From assembly GCA_027886185.1 (NCBI GenBank), contig WOAB01000041.1, forward strand, positions 3,906,001 through 3,970,000: 64,000 nt of DNA, written 5' to 3'. The DNA comes from Rheum nobile. Lineage: Eukaryota > Streptophyta > Magnoliopsida > Caryophyllales > Polygonaceae. A model generated the notes under the pieces. It searched no databases. It saw only the letters and a list, made by a program, of their open reading frames with translations, and was not told where the DNA came from. Positions 33,525-44,578 of this stretch are shown here, in pieces; position 1 is the first letter of the stretch, and each line of letters begins with the position of its first letter. A program made the translations under genes and the position numbers.

Positions 33525-34821
33525 CGTTCCTACGAATACTTGTTCTAACTAAACAGTTAAAATCACACAATAGTCCACATCAATACCATTATGGCAATAA
33601 TATATATATAATAGCGTTGTTTCTAGCAGTATATACAACCTATTATAATATCACTTTTTAATCGTATCATTTATAAAATCTGTTCCCAAACGAAAACAAT
33701 AGTTCATCCCAATTTAATTAACAATTAAACAATTGATAATTAATGGAAACATGGAATGATAAGCAAGAGCGAACCGCCACTTGCCTTAGTCTAGACGAAC
33801 GATTGAACGACGACGGGTTTCTGGGTCCGGAACAGAAATGGGAGTCGGATTACAGATTCCTACGACAACGACCCATAACGAAACCCTAGGTTAGATTCAA
33901 CAATTAAAATGATACGAATCTAAGAAAGAACGAATGAAATCGAAAGGACGAAAGTCCCGCCCGAGACCAGATCGTCCAAGGCCATGATCGCGATTGCCAA
34001 GGCAATCCGCGGTCGCGGGCGTCGAGGACAGCGGCCGCGGACGTGGCCGACCTTGTCACTGCCGCAGTCGCGGCAGTTCATGTTCGCGGTCGCGGCCATG
34101 AACTCCGGCGACTCTAAAGGGAGAAAACCTCACCGGCGATAATGCGAGGGGGCTCGATTTGCGTGGGGGCTCGATTCGCGAGGGATTCGACTCCAACCTT
34201 CCTTGCGCCTCCTAAGCACCACTCCAAGGCCACCACGACGACTGGTGAGAGCTCCGACGACACTTCGAGAATTCCGGCGAGAGCTCGAACTCTGGCGACG
34301 AAGGAAAAACGAGAGAGCAAGAGGTGAGGAGATCAGATATTTGGGTGCCAAAACCTTCCCAATCCGACCTCCTTTTATAGCCTAAAGGAGGAGCCCTCCC
34401 CGCCCAGATCAACGGTGAAACAGAGGATCAACGGCGGGCGCGAACGACGAGGAGGAAGACGAAGCGACGTTGGCGTGTCTGCATTTTCCGCGGTCGCGGA
34501 ACTTTTTCCGCGGTCGCGGAATATTCTTGTGCCCAACTCTTCTGAGAGCCATTTTTCCGCGGTCGCGGCAGAGGCATTTTCGCGTCTTTTTGCCCGGGAA
34601 AGGGTTTGGCATGGGTTTAAACCCCGGAATTTATATATTTGTACCCAAACAAATATTCTAAGTCTCGAAAATACGTCGAATGTAATTTATACCACTCAGG
34701 GAAAAATTACAGAGATCAGACATGTTACAGAAATTCTGAATTTCTCTGAAAGCGACACGATTACAGAACGAGGGTTGGGAAAATTACCCAAATATCCTTA
34801 CTAAAAATGAGGGGTATTACA

Positions 34822-35394
34822 ACCGCTCCAATAGCAGAACCCGTTATTGGAACATTATCCGATCCATTAGCGGATCCTCATCCTCACATGTGTTCACCTC
34901 CGGCTTCGCAGAGTCCCGTCCGAGACATGGAGGAGGCGTTTGCCGAGACAAAGGAGTGTGCGAGCTTGAGTCCTCATTTGGACGACGTCGTTATGGAGGA
35001 GCATGTTCCCTCTTCCACACACCAGCAGCATGTCCCCCCTCCCACACCCCAGCAGCCTGTTCCCCCTCCCACACCCCAGCAGGGTCCACCTGCCGTAGAG
35101 CCCCCCCCCCCCCCCCGTACGGGCTTGAGTTGCCTGATGTGCTACGGAGCTTCACGACTCACGTTGCGCACCGAATTTGGCACGCTTCTCCTCTGCCTGC
35201 ACCTTCCCTCGTACGACGTTTGAGGGCTTATACTCGTTCAGCTGAATTGAGTGAGTGGAGTCGATACATTCCGGACGAGGTGGTTGAGGGGAGTTGGTAT
35301 TGGTTGGTGCAACAGTCCGGGTTGGCCGATCTTTGGGATTTTCAGTTTGGTAGGGTCGACCACGTTCTGATATCAGCGTTCGTCGAGAGGTGGC
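34822..35394 (+). pseudogene. PMD gene, 5' coding block
   Basis: The first part is proline-rich with PTPQQ repeats (near 35030-35090). Then C16 at 35101-35116 changes the frame. After it the PMD N-terminus reads LRAYTRSAELSEWSRYIP, EVVEGSWYWLVQQSG and HVLISAFVERW, where F interrupts. The part before the C run is in another frame, so either the homopolymer length is wrong or the gene was frameshifted. Confidence 0.75.
35101..35116. repeat. C16 homopolymer in PMD coding sequence
   Basis: Sixteen C in a row inside a proline-coding stretch. The reading frame differs on its two sides, so one base more or less would restore the ORF. Typical polymerase or sequencing slippage site. Confidence 0.85.
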
Positions 35395-35907
35395 TGTGAT
35401 ACCCCGTATTTTTTGTAAGGTTATTTTGGGAATTTTGGAATTTTCCCGAGTACCCGTTTAGTACGTCGGATTTAATTCAGGTAGCTTGAGACATTCTGTA
35501 ATGTGCTCTGTATCTGTAATATTTTTCTCAGTGAAATAAAATATAGACGACGTGCTTCAGATGTTTTTACGCGTTCACGTACGATAATTTTTATCCCGGG
35601 TTAATGTCTTGCTCGTTCAAAAGCTGAATGGGCGGGAAAAGGCAAAAACGGCGACCGCCGTACAGTAACGGCGCCCGTCGCTGGGCCCGAGGTGTCAGGC
35701 CGCCGTCTCCTACTCTGGGCTCGCCAAGGCTAGGAACGGCGACCGCCATAATTACGGCGCCCGCCGCGGCCCGCCGTAGGCAAAGTTGCGGCGCCCGCCG
35801 TGATTACCCAGAGGTCATTACCCGTTGGTCGCCGGCGAGCTCTGGCCGTGCCGATCTAGCCCTGCTCGGCCTCGTCTAGGGTGATGATGATGTTCCCATT
35901 GCTTTGG

Positions 35908-35916
35908 CTATAAAAG
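35908..35916 (+). promoter_or_regulatory. TATA box of element F LTR
   Basis: CTATAAAAG preceded by TTTGG and followed by GAGG, much like the A LTR site (CTATAAAAGAAGG on the minus strand). Likely core promoter. Confidence 0.6.
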
Positions 35917-36202
35917 GAGGTGTTGGAGGAAGGGTTTTGAGCCATCCCAGCACCGAATCCCAGCCAAAATTTCGCCTCGTCGGAGTGTTAGTTTCGCCGG
36001 ATTTCGGAAGCTTCGTTGGTGTCGGTTGGTGGTGTTTCCAGAAGCCCTTGTGAAGCCTTTTGGTTGCCTTTGGAGGTTGGAACCCAGGCAAGGTAAAAAG
36101 GGGTCTAAACGCGCATCATTTGGGTGAGTTTTTCTCTTGTTCTGTCATCGGAGTTCTTCACGGCGACCGTCGTGTTCTTTACGGCGCCCGCCGTGATGAA
36201 TG

Positions 36203-36255
36203 CGGCGACCGCCGCCAAGAACGGCGACCACCGCCAAGAACGGCGACCGCCGCCA
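36203..36255 (+). repeat. 19-bp minisatellite, 3 units (5' LTR of F)
   Basis: Units of GGCGACCGCCGCCAAGAAC; the middle one has a C-to-A-type change (GGCGACCACC). The unit contains one GC dyad. The same array has 6 units at 43181-43290 and 5 at 44673-44763. Confidence 0.85.
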
Positions 36256-37855
36256 GTGCCCAGAATGCCTTCGTGGCTTTGGCTTGGTTGGTTGTCGTCG
36301 TGGCGTCTTTCCTTTCGATTTCTTTCGCCGTTTTTAGATTCGTACTGTGGTTATGTCGGATCTAACTTAGGGTTCCTTTTATGGGTCGACTCGAAGGTCG
36401 TTGTGCTGTCGGAGCTATACCCGTGTCAAGCCCGGAATCCCGTCGTTGTCGTTAGGCTTGTTTCTATTCTGCGGATTAAGGCAAGTGGCGGTTTGCTCTT
36501 GCTCATTGTTTCCATATTTACATTGATTATCAGTTATTTCAATTGATTAATTAATTTGGAACGATTATTACTGTGTTCTTCTGGAAGTGATTTATAAACT
36601 ATTTTGAAAATCATATAATAGGTTGTATATCTGTTAGAACAACGCTATTATCTGTGATCGCCTTTCGGGCCTTTATGTGGATTTATCCTGTAACTGTTAT
36701 TGTGTTGTATCTGTGTGGTTAGCACTGTTAGTTAGGAATGTACTCGGACTTCGTCCGGTCGTTTCTTTATAATCTGGTATCGGGGTGGCTCGTCTCCATC
36801 TGGTACTATTCTAAGATCATGATCGGTCTCTTTCACAAGTGTGTAGAGACAGGACACTTAGCTGGTGTCACAAACCTTACGATGTACGTCACTCTCGATG
36901 AAACGTATACTAAGATGTGTCATCCCAATGGTGGGGTACACATGTAAAAGTCTAATAATGTGATGTGTGGTTTGTAATATAAATCAGATAAGTGCTACTC
37001 GACGCACATAATTAATAAACCTTCGGCGAGTAGTGCAGCTAAGTTATAGTGCAGCTAGGAAAACTCGTCTCGACTTTGATCATAGTACGTTCTCTTTCCA
37101 ATCTAGATTCGATGTATGCGATGAGGTTGGTCGTGAACCGAAGCATCTCAGTCAACTTTTAAGTCATTGTTGTATGATTCTGTAAACATTCCAGATTTGT
37201 CATAATTCCTTATAGACTCATTCCGTTTGAGTCTTCTTTCGAGTCGATTTCTATGAAGATTCAGTCTTCCAGAATCTTCTCTTGTGCATACCTCTTGTTT
37301 ATTCCAGTAGGAGTATGATGGTTGACTATCGTCATCGGTTGTTATTCGAGAAGCGATGAGTCTAACCTAATACGACTTCTTCGAACCATTCTGCTTTGTA
37401 CCCTTACTAGTCTATTCAAGTAGACTAACCCACGAACTTTGTTCTCTGCATGTGGGCTGGTGTCATCCGTTCGATTCGGCACATCAGATAGAAAGTAGCT
37501 CAGAAGGATAGAAGGACTATGGAGTCGATGGTGGTTTTCGAACATTTTGGTTATTTTGTTAATCAGGTTGAGATTTTTTGGACAATGACTTTGGTTGTAA
37601 TGTGCTTTATAAGACTTCCGCTGTATTTGGTTTAAACTCTGTGTTAGCCTATTCGGGATTGGGTTGTAATCCCGTAACTCATGTTTCTATGACAATGTTA
37701 TATTTTGGAATTGAATGCTTTGATCATTATGTATCATTTGTATTTCATAAATTGTATTTAAACGGTAAAGCCTTGGGTGATCTCGATAAGGAACACTGGG
37801 GTCACTGGCGGTAATACCTTTCCAAAAGGGTTAAGTTTTAGGGGTGTTACAGTTG

Positions 37856-37873
37856 TGGTATCAGAGCCAAAGG
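37856..37873 (+). other. Element F primer binding site (tRNA-Met type)
   Basis: TGGTATCAGAGCCAAAGG, five bases after the LTR end. TGGTATCAGAGC is complementary to the 3' end of plant initiator tRNA-Met. It also proves that F is in plus orientation. Confidence 0.9.
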
Positions 37874-38059
37874 TTTTAAAACGGGTTTGAGATTTTTATA
37901 TCATTTATCCGTTTATGAAAATGCTCTTAAAGGGCTCTGAATTTTCAAAGTAAAAAGAATTTCAAAACACCGTTCATACTCGTGTCTTCTATATAGTCTG
38001 ATGTAGTAAGCTTGCTTCTATGTCTAGAAAGACTAACTCCTTCCTCGTTATCCTGTAGA

Positions 38060-38907
38060 ATGGGTGCGTGTTTTTCTCTTGATAGAGGGTCAGAGGACGC
38101 CAAGACGGACCCGCCGTCTCCAGGCAGGCTAGATTTTCCAATCCCTCAGCGATGTTTCGAGGTTGGAGGCCCGAGTAGCCCGCCCGAGGACATCAAGTAT
38201 GTTATTCTCGAGTCTGTTGTCCTTACGCCTAGGGATGCAGTGGTCACTGTAGCTGTACCTGTAGAGCCACTCAGGAAGGAAGTAGTGCATGGAGTGGGTG
38301 AGTCGTCTAGATATGCCTTAGGGCATTACGATGACGATTACCAGATAGAGATAGATCTTGTCGAGGACGAGGATCTGATCGAGATTGATCCCGAGGATGA
38401 GGATCCCATCAAAGATGATCCTGAGGAGGACCCCGAGATGGACCTGGAAGAGCAGAGCCAGGAGCCAGACAACTTGAGAAACTTGCTAGAGGACAGTCAG
38501 GAGCCGGGGGTGCAGTTTATTCCCCCCAGCCCAGAACTATCACCAGTGTCGGCTTATGCACTCATGACTGATGCTGATTGGGAGACACTGTATACTGAGC
38601 ACGGTATTAGGAGGAGATCAAAGGCTGAGTTGAGAGAGATCCTTCGCCAGAGCGAAATGAGCTCTCATATGGAGCAGCAGCAGCAGATGGATCAGGCGAT
38701 CGCTAGCGCTCAGAGGAAAGCTAGAATTGGAGGACCTCTTATAGACGATCCTTTCTTTTCCGCAGCTGAGGTTGGAACTGAGTTACCAGAGCCGTGTGAC
38801 CCAAGACCAAGCAGGGTGCGAAGCTCATCACCAGAGCAGGATGGTGAGCCAAGCCCGAAGAGACCTTGCATGGATAGCCGGTCTTACAGGAGACGTCTTG
38901 GAGCGCC
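38060..38907 (+). CDS. Element F pre-gag ORF (ORF-X), cut by the LINE
   Basis: The better preserved homologue of 22896-24071 (minus). From ATG 38060 it is open for about 282 codons until the LINE. It starts MGACFSLDRG (Gly2, Cys4, Ser6: myristoylation and possible palmitoylation pattern). CFEVGGPSSPPEDIK, ESVVL, an acidic D/E/I/P stretch, LREILRQSEMSSHMEQQQQMDQAI and PSRVRSSSPEQDGEPSPKRP follow in the same order as in A. An upstream ATG at 38012 is in frame, but the position-1 match with A favours 38060. After LGAP the frame runs into LINE sequence to 39040. No known domain recognised. Confidence 0.75.
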
Positions 38908-39382
38908 TTTTTTTGGTGTAATGGTAAATTCGATAAATAAGTCCCTACAAAGAGGGAAGAAGAAGCGATACAAAGATCAAGCACAACTGGACAAGCACGC
39001 AGGCCTTCCAGACTATGCCAAAGCGAGCATCAGAGAATAAAACCCCATGGCCAGGGCTACAGCTATAAGAGCAGGGTAAGAACTACCCCGGGCCTCATTA
39101 AAACCTCTATGTTGGAAAACCCCAAGGGAAAAACCAGACATAGAGGAAAAAGAGCACCCCTGCAACCCCATCATCAAAATCCAGGCCAAACAAAGCAAAA
39201 GAAACAAAAAACTGGCAAACGGGGAGAGACATGCAAGCCTTCCACACAAGGCCGACAAAGGCGCAATTGGAAAGGCACACAGGCCACCCAAACTACACCA
39301 ACAACCCCGGAAAAACCTGAAAGAGTGCCCATGGGAGAGCATGCAAGCCCCCCATACCACACAACACAACAAGAAGATCGAG

Positions 39383-40540
39383 CTACAAAGAGGCAACCAT
39401 ACAATGAGGAAATCTATCATGAAGAAGGCGGAAAATATGAGTGAGAATCAGGCGGGACACAACCTCACGGGGGACGAGGTTCGCATCAAAGATGCAAGCA
39501 TTCCGGGCATGCCATATGAAGTAGACCGTCGCCGAGAGAGCAAATACACGAGCCCGGGCAAGGCAATCCCGACCACGGGCACAACGCCGAAGCCAACTCA
39601 AAGCACGCCGAATCGAGGATACCGCCGCGGGAATCAGGAAGCGCACCCGGATCTCACGCCAAATAGAACTAGCATACGGGCACTCAAAGAACAAGTGCTC
39701 GTGGGTCTCCAACACCGCACCACATAGCCGACAACCCGGCTCAATATCAAGGAACAAGAGCCTATCATAAGTAGAAAGCTTCCCAAGGGTGGCAAGCCAA
39801 AGGATGAACATGTGCTTCGGGGTATTATGCTTGGACCACACCTCCTTGGCCCACCGCACAATCGGCCGTCTATCCCGAAGGACCTCGTAAGCCAAAGCAA
39901 CCCTAAACTTCCCCTCCGAGCACCAAGCCAAGAGGGTCTCCTCGATGCTGTCCTCACGGCCATCAAGTCTCACAACCAAATCCCTAGCACGAATCATGGC
40001 CTTGATCAAAGGCGAGTCCCGCTTGTGAGGCTCCCATGTGAGGGGGGAAACCACACCAAGATATCTATGATGAATCCATCTCACCCAAAGGCTATCACGC
40101 ATGTCAAGTATGTGCCAAAAGTGCTTCAGCATAAAGCACTCATTCCAAACCTCAATATCCAAGAGACCAAGGCCCCCTTCCTTCCTCGGAACGCAAATAT
40201 CCACCCATCTAACGCGAGGCCGTTTCCAAAGAAACCCACGGCAAATGGCAATCAAGCTAGTACAGACACCAAGGGGGATAGGTAAAATAGAGAGCCAAAA
40301 CCCCGCACACCCTTGAAGCACCGAAGAGATCAACTCCCTCCTCCCGGCAAAAGAGATACACTTCTTGGCCCAAGCATTGAGGTAGCCACTGAACTTGTCA
40401 AGAAGAGGCTTGTAGTCCATGATCCGAAGGCCGTGAGGACTAATGGGGATACCCAAGTAACGGAAGGGGAAAACGCCCACCTCGAACCCGGTGGCGGCAA
40501 TAGGGCTCACGCTCATGGTCCGGCACCGAGGCAAGAAAAA
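39383..40540 (-). pseudogene. LINE ORF2 C-terminal part (zf-RVT region)
   Basis: Continues ORF2 in another frame after a shift near 40530: GVFPFRYLGIPISPHGLR, LNAWAKKCISFAGRRELI, WVDICVPRKEGGLGLLDIEVWN, then the zinc-binding-like PGCRLCGAVLETHEHLFFEC typical of plant L1 ORF2 tails. Ends at 39383; the 3' untranslated part to 38915 holds nothing further. Confidence 0.85.
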
Positions 40541-42722
40541 TGGAAGACTTCCCCACATTCACGGATAAGCCGGATAACACCTTGAACCTCTCCAAACATC
40601 CCACAAGCACCTTGACCGAACCAATATCCCCACGGCAAAAGAGGACCACATCATCGGCAAACATGAGGTGAGTGAGCCGAAGGCTCTCACAATGTTGGTG
40701 GTAATGGAATGCACCTCTAGAAGTCTCTTTCTTGATCAAACGGGAGAGAAACTCCATGCAAATCACGAAAAGAAGAGGAGATAGGGGGTCACCTTGTCTT
40801 AAGCCACGCTTGCCCGGAAAGAAACCATGTAAGCCCTTGTTGATCTTGATGGAGTAGGAAGCCGTGGAGACACACTCCATAACCCAAGCCACGAACTTCG
40901 GAGGGAAGCCAAGATGGACAAGGGCAAACCGAAGGAAGTCCCAAGAGACCGTGTCATAGGCCTTTGCAAGGTCCACATTCAAGAAACACCTCCGGGTCTC
41001 TCTCCTCACAGCGTACTTCCTCAAGAGCTCTTGGACAAGTAATATATTGTCCGACATCAACCGACCCTCCACAAAGGCGTTTTGGGTCGGATCGATGAGG
41101 GGGCCAAGGTGCTTGCCGAGCCGGAGCGTCATGATCTTCGTGATAATCTTGTAGATCACGGAGCAACAAGCGATGGGGCGGTAGTGCTCAACCCGAGCCG
41201 GAGCGTCAACCTTGGGGATGAGCGAGATAATGGTATGGTTGAGTTGTCGAAGAAGCTTGCCATTGATGAAGAACTCCTTGACCGCCGCACACACCTCGGG
41301 ACCGGTGGTGTCCCAAGAAGCCTTGAAGAACTTGGCGGTAAAACCGTCGGGGCCGGGCGACTTGTCATCACCCATGGACCACAGAGCCGCCTTGATCTCC
41401 GTATTGGACACGGCCATCACAAGCGAAGCACCCACCTCCTCGGACAGCCGAGGGCCGTGAGCAAAATCACTCGGCATCGGCAAGGCCACCGGCACCTCCT
41501 CGCCAAATAAGCCTTTGAAGAAGCCCTCGAACTCCTCCGCCACCTCCACCATGGACGTAGAGCGGCTCCCATCACTTTTGATGATGAAGGGAATGATGTT
41601 GCGACGCCCATTAGCACGCATCAAAGAGTGAAAGTACTTGGTGCAACGATCACTCTTTAGCACGTACTTGGCTTTAGCTTGTTGCCCAAGGAAGCTCGCC
41701 TCCGCATCCTTCAATCTCTTGGCCTTGATCTTGGAAACCTCCACCAACCGCCTAGCCTCCGGGGAGTCGGGATTCAGCCGGAGGTCCTCAAGGGCACGAG
41801 AAACAACAAGGTTGGCCTCGGACGCCCTCGAAGAGATATGGCTAAACTCCAACTTGTTGAGAATCTTCAACGACACCTTCAACCCATGGAGGAGTTTGGC
41901 AAGCCGGAATTGGTAAGTGCCACGGTGATGAGACACCCACCCCTTCCGGATAACCTCCATGAACTTGGGATGCCCGGCCCACATGTTGAAAAACTTGAAG
42001 TACTTCCTACCATTTTCGGGAACCCTGCGCAAGGACACAATTCCCGGCTTGTGGTCCGAAAGGTGCCACATATCCGGATAGTGAGAGTGACAATAAAAAT
42101 CAGAATTAAGCCAAGAAGGGTTTACCAAGACACGATCGATTTTGCTCCAAACGGTGTTGTTGGTCCAAGTGAAAGGATTGCTACTCGAGTAAGGCGAGTC
42201 CACAAGCCCATGACGCCGACAAGCATCCACCATATCCTTGCATTCGTACATAGTAACCGGCTTCCCATTGATCCTCTCCTCCTCAGCCATGACACTATTG
42301 AAGTCGCCCAAGACAAGCCACGGCAACTCATATGCCTCAAATAACTCATCAACATGCCCCCAAATCATACGGCGTGCCACAACACAATGCAGCCCATAAA
42401 CAAAGCAAATGCCATACTTCACCCCGGAAGTCTTACAAGTAAGAAGACAACCAATATGTTGCAAAGACATACCGACAACCTCAACATCAACAAAGTTAGA
42501 ATCCCACAAGACAAGAATACGACCGCGAGCATCAAGATGAAAATTAGAAGAGAACTCCCATCCCGGGGCCACACGATGCGCCAAAGACCGAATATCAACC
42601 CTAGCACATTTAGTTTCAAAGATGCCACATACCTTAGCCTCAAAGTCACGAATCGCACCGAACAAGCCATTTTGTTTCCGGGCTTGGCCAAGCCCTTGAA
42701 TGTTCCATGCGAGGACCTTCAT
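40440..42722 (-). pseudogene. LINE ORF2: endonuclease and reverse transcriptase
   Basis: Likely start MKVLAWNIQGLG at 42722 (ATGA overlap with the end of ORF1). AP-endonuclease motifs: ETKCARVD, PWLVLGDFNSVMAEEER, SKIDRVLVNPSW and LSDHKPGIV. RT motifs: DKSPGPDGFTAKFFKASW, HYRPIACCSVIYKIITKIM, CFLNVDLAKAYDTVSWDF, RGLRQGDPLSPLLFVI and MFADDVVLF (FADD intact). A frameshift near 40530 ends the frame. The enzyme would nick DNA and copy LINE RNA at the target. Confidence 0.9.
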
Positions 42723-43136
42723 GAGGACACCTTCTTGTTGTGTCCCCGGGTTCTCCTGGAAGTACGGGTGGGGGCCGGATCCTTTGGCCATTTGGAGTGG
42801 GCTTGGAGGCCGATCACCACGGGCCTCACCTCCACCACCTTGGTCTTCTTCTTGTGGGATCTAGGCACCACCGGGATAAAGGGAGCCTCCACCTCCACCC
42901 GGTCATCGCCATCATCCGAGGAATCATCACCACTAGGAGACGACACATCATCACAATAGGCCTTGATGGACTCACTCACACTTTCATTAGAGGATTCAAA
43001 CTCATCAACGGAATCCGAAGCCAAGTCGACCGAGGCCTTGTCTTCCTCCTCACTAGCGTTGTCCCCATCATCTGTGGCTGTGGCAACCGCGACACTCTTC
43101 TCATGGGCATACACCCCGGCCACCGAGGGCATGGCA
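42719..43136 (-). pseudogene. LINE ORF1 C-terminal fragment
   Basis: About 130 residues rich in D, E, S, then basic (SHKKKTK, TRTSRRTRGHNKK), ending TGA 42721-42719, which overlaps the ORF2 ATG as ATGA. No zinc knuckle is left; the N-terminal part was lost by 5' truncation. The frame runs upstream into LTR sequence, which is not part of it. Confidence 0.6.
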
Positions 43137-43142
43137 TCCGGG

Positions 43143-43852
43143 GCCGCCGTGTTCTTTACGGCGCCCGCCGTGATGAATGCGGCGACCGCCGCCAAGAACG
43201 GCGACCGCCGCCAAGAACGGCGACCGCCGCCAAGAACGGCGACCGCCGCCAAGAACGGCGACCGCCGCCAAGAACGGCGACCGCCGCTAGTGCCCAGAAT
43301 GCCTTCGTGGCTTTGGCTTGGTTGGTTGTCGTCGTGGCGTCTTTCCTTTCGATTTCTTTCGCCGTTTTTAGATTTGTACTGTGGTTATGTCGGATCTAAC
43401 TTAAGGTTCCTTTTATGGGTCGACTCGAAGGTCGTTGTGCTGTCGGAGCTATACCCGTGTCGAGCCCGGAATCCCGTCGTTGTCGTTAGGCTTGTTTCTA
43501 TTCTGCGGATTAAGGCAAGTGGCGGTTTGCTCTTGCTCATTGTTTCCATATTTACATTGATTATCAGTTATTTCAATTGATTAATTAATTTGGAACGATT
43601 ATTACTGTGTTCTTCTGGAAGTGATTTATAAACTGTTTTGAAAATCATATAATAGGTTGTATATCTGTTAGAACAACGCTATTATATGTGATTGCCTTTC
43701 GGGCCTTTATATGGATTTATCCTGTAACTGTTATTGTGTTGTATCTGTATGGTTAACACTGTTAGTTAGGAATGTACTCGGACTTCGTCCGGTCATTTCT
43801 TTATAATCTGGTATCGGGGTGGCTCGCCTCCATCTGGTACTATTCTAAGATC
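43143..43852 (+). repeat. Partial element F LTR (middle part)
   Basis: Matches 36165-36822 of the 5' LTR, with six units of the 19-bp minisatellite (43181-43290). Left junction is to the LINE, right junction to a patchwork of pol and LTR pieces. ORFs through the minisatellite are repeats, not genes. Confidence 0.88.
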
Positions 43853-43911
43853 AGATCAGATCCGCCTCCATCTGGTACTATTCATCACGGCGGGCGCCGT
43901 AAAGAACACGG
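43853..43911. other. Patchwork junction of LTR and pol scraps
   Basis: After AAGATCA comes GATCAGATCCGCCTC, a scrap equal to antisense pol near 44390, then CATCTGGTACTATTC of the LTR again, then an inverted LTR scrap (reverse complement of the 43143-43175 region) and then inverted pol. Each join is at a few shared bases. This is the footprint of repeated template switching. Confidence 0.75.
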
Positions 43912-44578
43912 CGGCCACCGAGATGCACTCGGCCTGACATAACCTTTGTCAAGAAGATCTTCAAGTTGATTCTTCAATTCTTGCATCTCAGCTGGAGCCA
44001 TCCGATACGGTGATTTGGAAATCGGCGCCGTACCAGGCTCAAGATCAATTGAAAACTCTACGTCACGGTTCAGGGGTAATCCAAGAATTTCTTCCGAAAA
44101 GACATCCGAAAACTCCCCAACCACAGGAATATCAAGAACCTCGGGTCCATCCTTCTCGGGCGAATCCAAGTAGCAAAGGTACCCGACACATCCTTGTCGT
44201 AGTAGCTTAAACGCAGCCATCGCATTGATCAACTTACCGTTATCAGCGTCATTCCGACCTTTGAACTTGCACACAAACTGGCCCCCAGATGACACCGTCA
44301 CCGTTCTTGAACTGAAGTCGATCACTGCCTCATGACGCGTCAGCCAATCCATACCGAGGATAATGTCGTATGGAGCCATGGCTATACAGATCAGATCCGC
44401 CTCGAACTCCTTACCCTGAATGGTAATCGGAAAGTCGGACAGATGCTTGGTTCCCACCAAACGTTCTCCATTAGGAAGACTAACGACGAAAGGGTCGCAC
44501 GAATCGTTGCACACTAAGTCTAACTTGCTAACACAGCTATCCGAAATAAAGGAATGCGTAGCACCAGAATCAAATAGA
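43912..44578 (-). pseudogene. Inverted protease and RT start of an element A-like chromovirus
   Basis: On the minus strand: ILFDSGATHSFISDSCVSK, DIILGMDWLTRHEAVIDFS, VEFSIDLEPGTAPISKSPYR and LEDLLDKGYVRPSASRW. It matches element A 20625-21285 closely and without stops, but lies opposite to F's own direction. It ends inside RT before the catalytic motifs. At the codon where A has TAG (about 21121) this copy has CAG, which shows the ancestral state. Confidence 0.9.

Larger units (their letters stand above)
1..34821 (-). mobile_element. Element A: Tekay-like chromovirus LTR retrotransposon (left end outside window)
   Basis: Minus-strand Ty3/Gypsy element. The 5' LTR is the right-hand one (24338-34821, split by element E), followed leftwards by primer site, an extra acidic ORF, gag, protease, RT, RNase H, integrase and a chromodomain-like tail. 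The 3' LTR is the left-hand fragment at 1-1350. LTR ends read TGTAATACCCC at the 5' end and GGGTGTTACA at the 3' end on the minus strand. Gag-pol is one frame broken by five stop codons, so it is dead as a coding element. It sits in plant mobile domain gene sequence, which resumes at 34822. Elements B, C, D and E lie inside it. Domain order and chromodomain are seen; the Tekay label is inferred from family knowledge. Confidence 0.93.
24338..34821 (-). repeat. Element A 5' LTR, split by element E
   Basis: Made of 24338-25377 and 33530-34821, about 2.3 kb without E. The break carries TSD CGTTC (25373-25377, 33525-33529), and the left-hand LTR of A at 1-1350 is uninterrupted there. Minus-strand TATA box at 34371-34380. 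GC dyads in pairs at 34480-34515 and singly near 34556. By LTR rules the five bases right of 34821 (ACCGC) should also flank A's left end outside the window. Confidence 0.9.
35395..37851 (+). repeat. Element F 5' LTR
   Basis: 2457 bp. It has a TATA box CTATAAAAG at 35908-35916 (similar in context to that of A), GC dyads of the GGCGAYCGCC type at 35649-35800, and three units of a 19-bp repeat at 36203-36255. The part from 36110 to the end is repeated at 44583-46359, and 36165-36822 also at 43143-43852. Small ORFs inside are not genes. Confidence 0.92.
38908..43142 (-). mobile_element. L1-type LINE, 5' truncated
   Basis: Minus-strand non-LTR retrotransposon. The 3' end is a short poly(A), seen as T7 at 38908-38914, followed leftwards by ORF-X of F. 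ORF1 (C-terminal part only) and ORF2 with endonuclease, RT and a zf-RVT type C-terminus are present. The 5' end joins LTR sequence of F at about 43142 with only a few shared bases (GGCCGCC). No target duplication is seen at the two ends, so insertion went along with loss or rearrangement of F sequence. Confidence 0.88.

Noticed and set aside
42740..43580. Long plus-strand ORFs reading NGDRRQERRPP-type repeats
   Set aside because: Product of the 19-bp minisatellite and of the LINE antisense strand; the same peptide repeats appear at 44590-45054 for the same reason.
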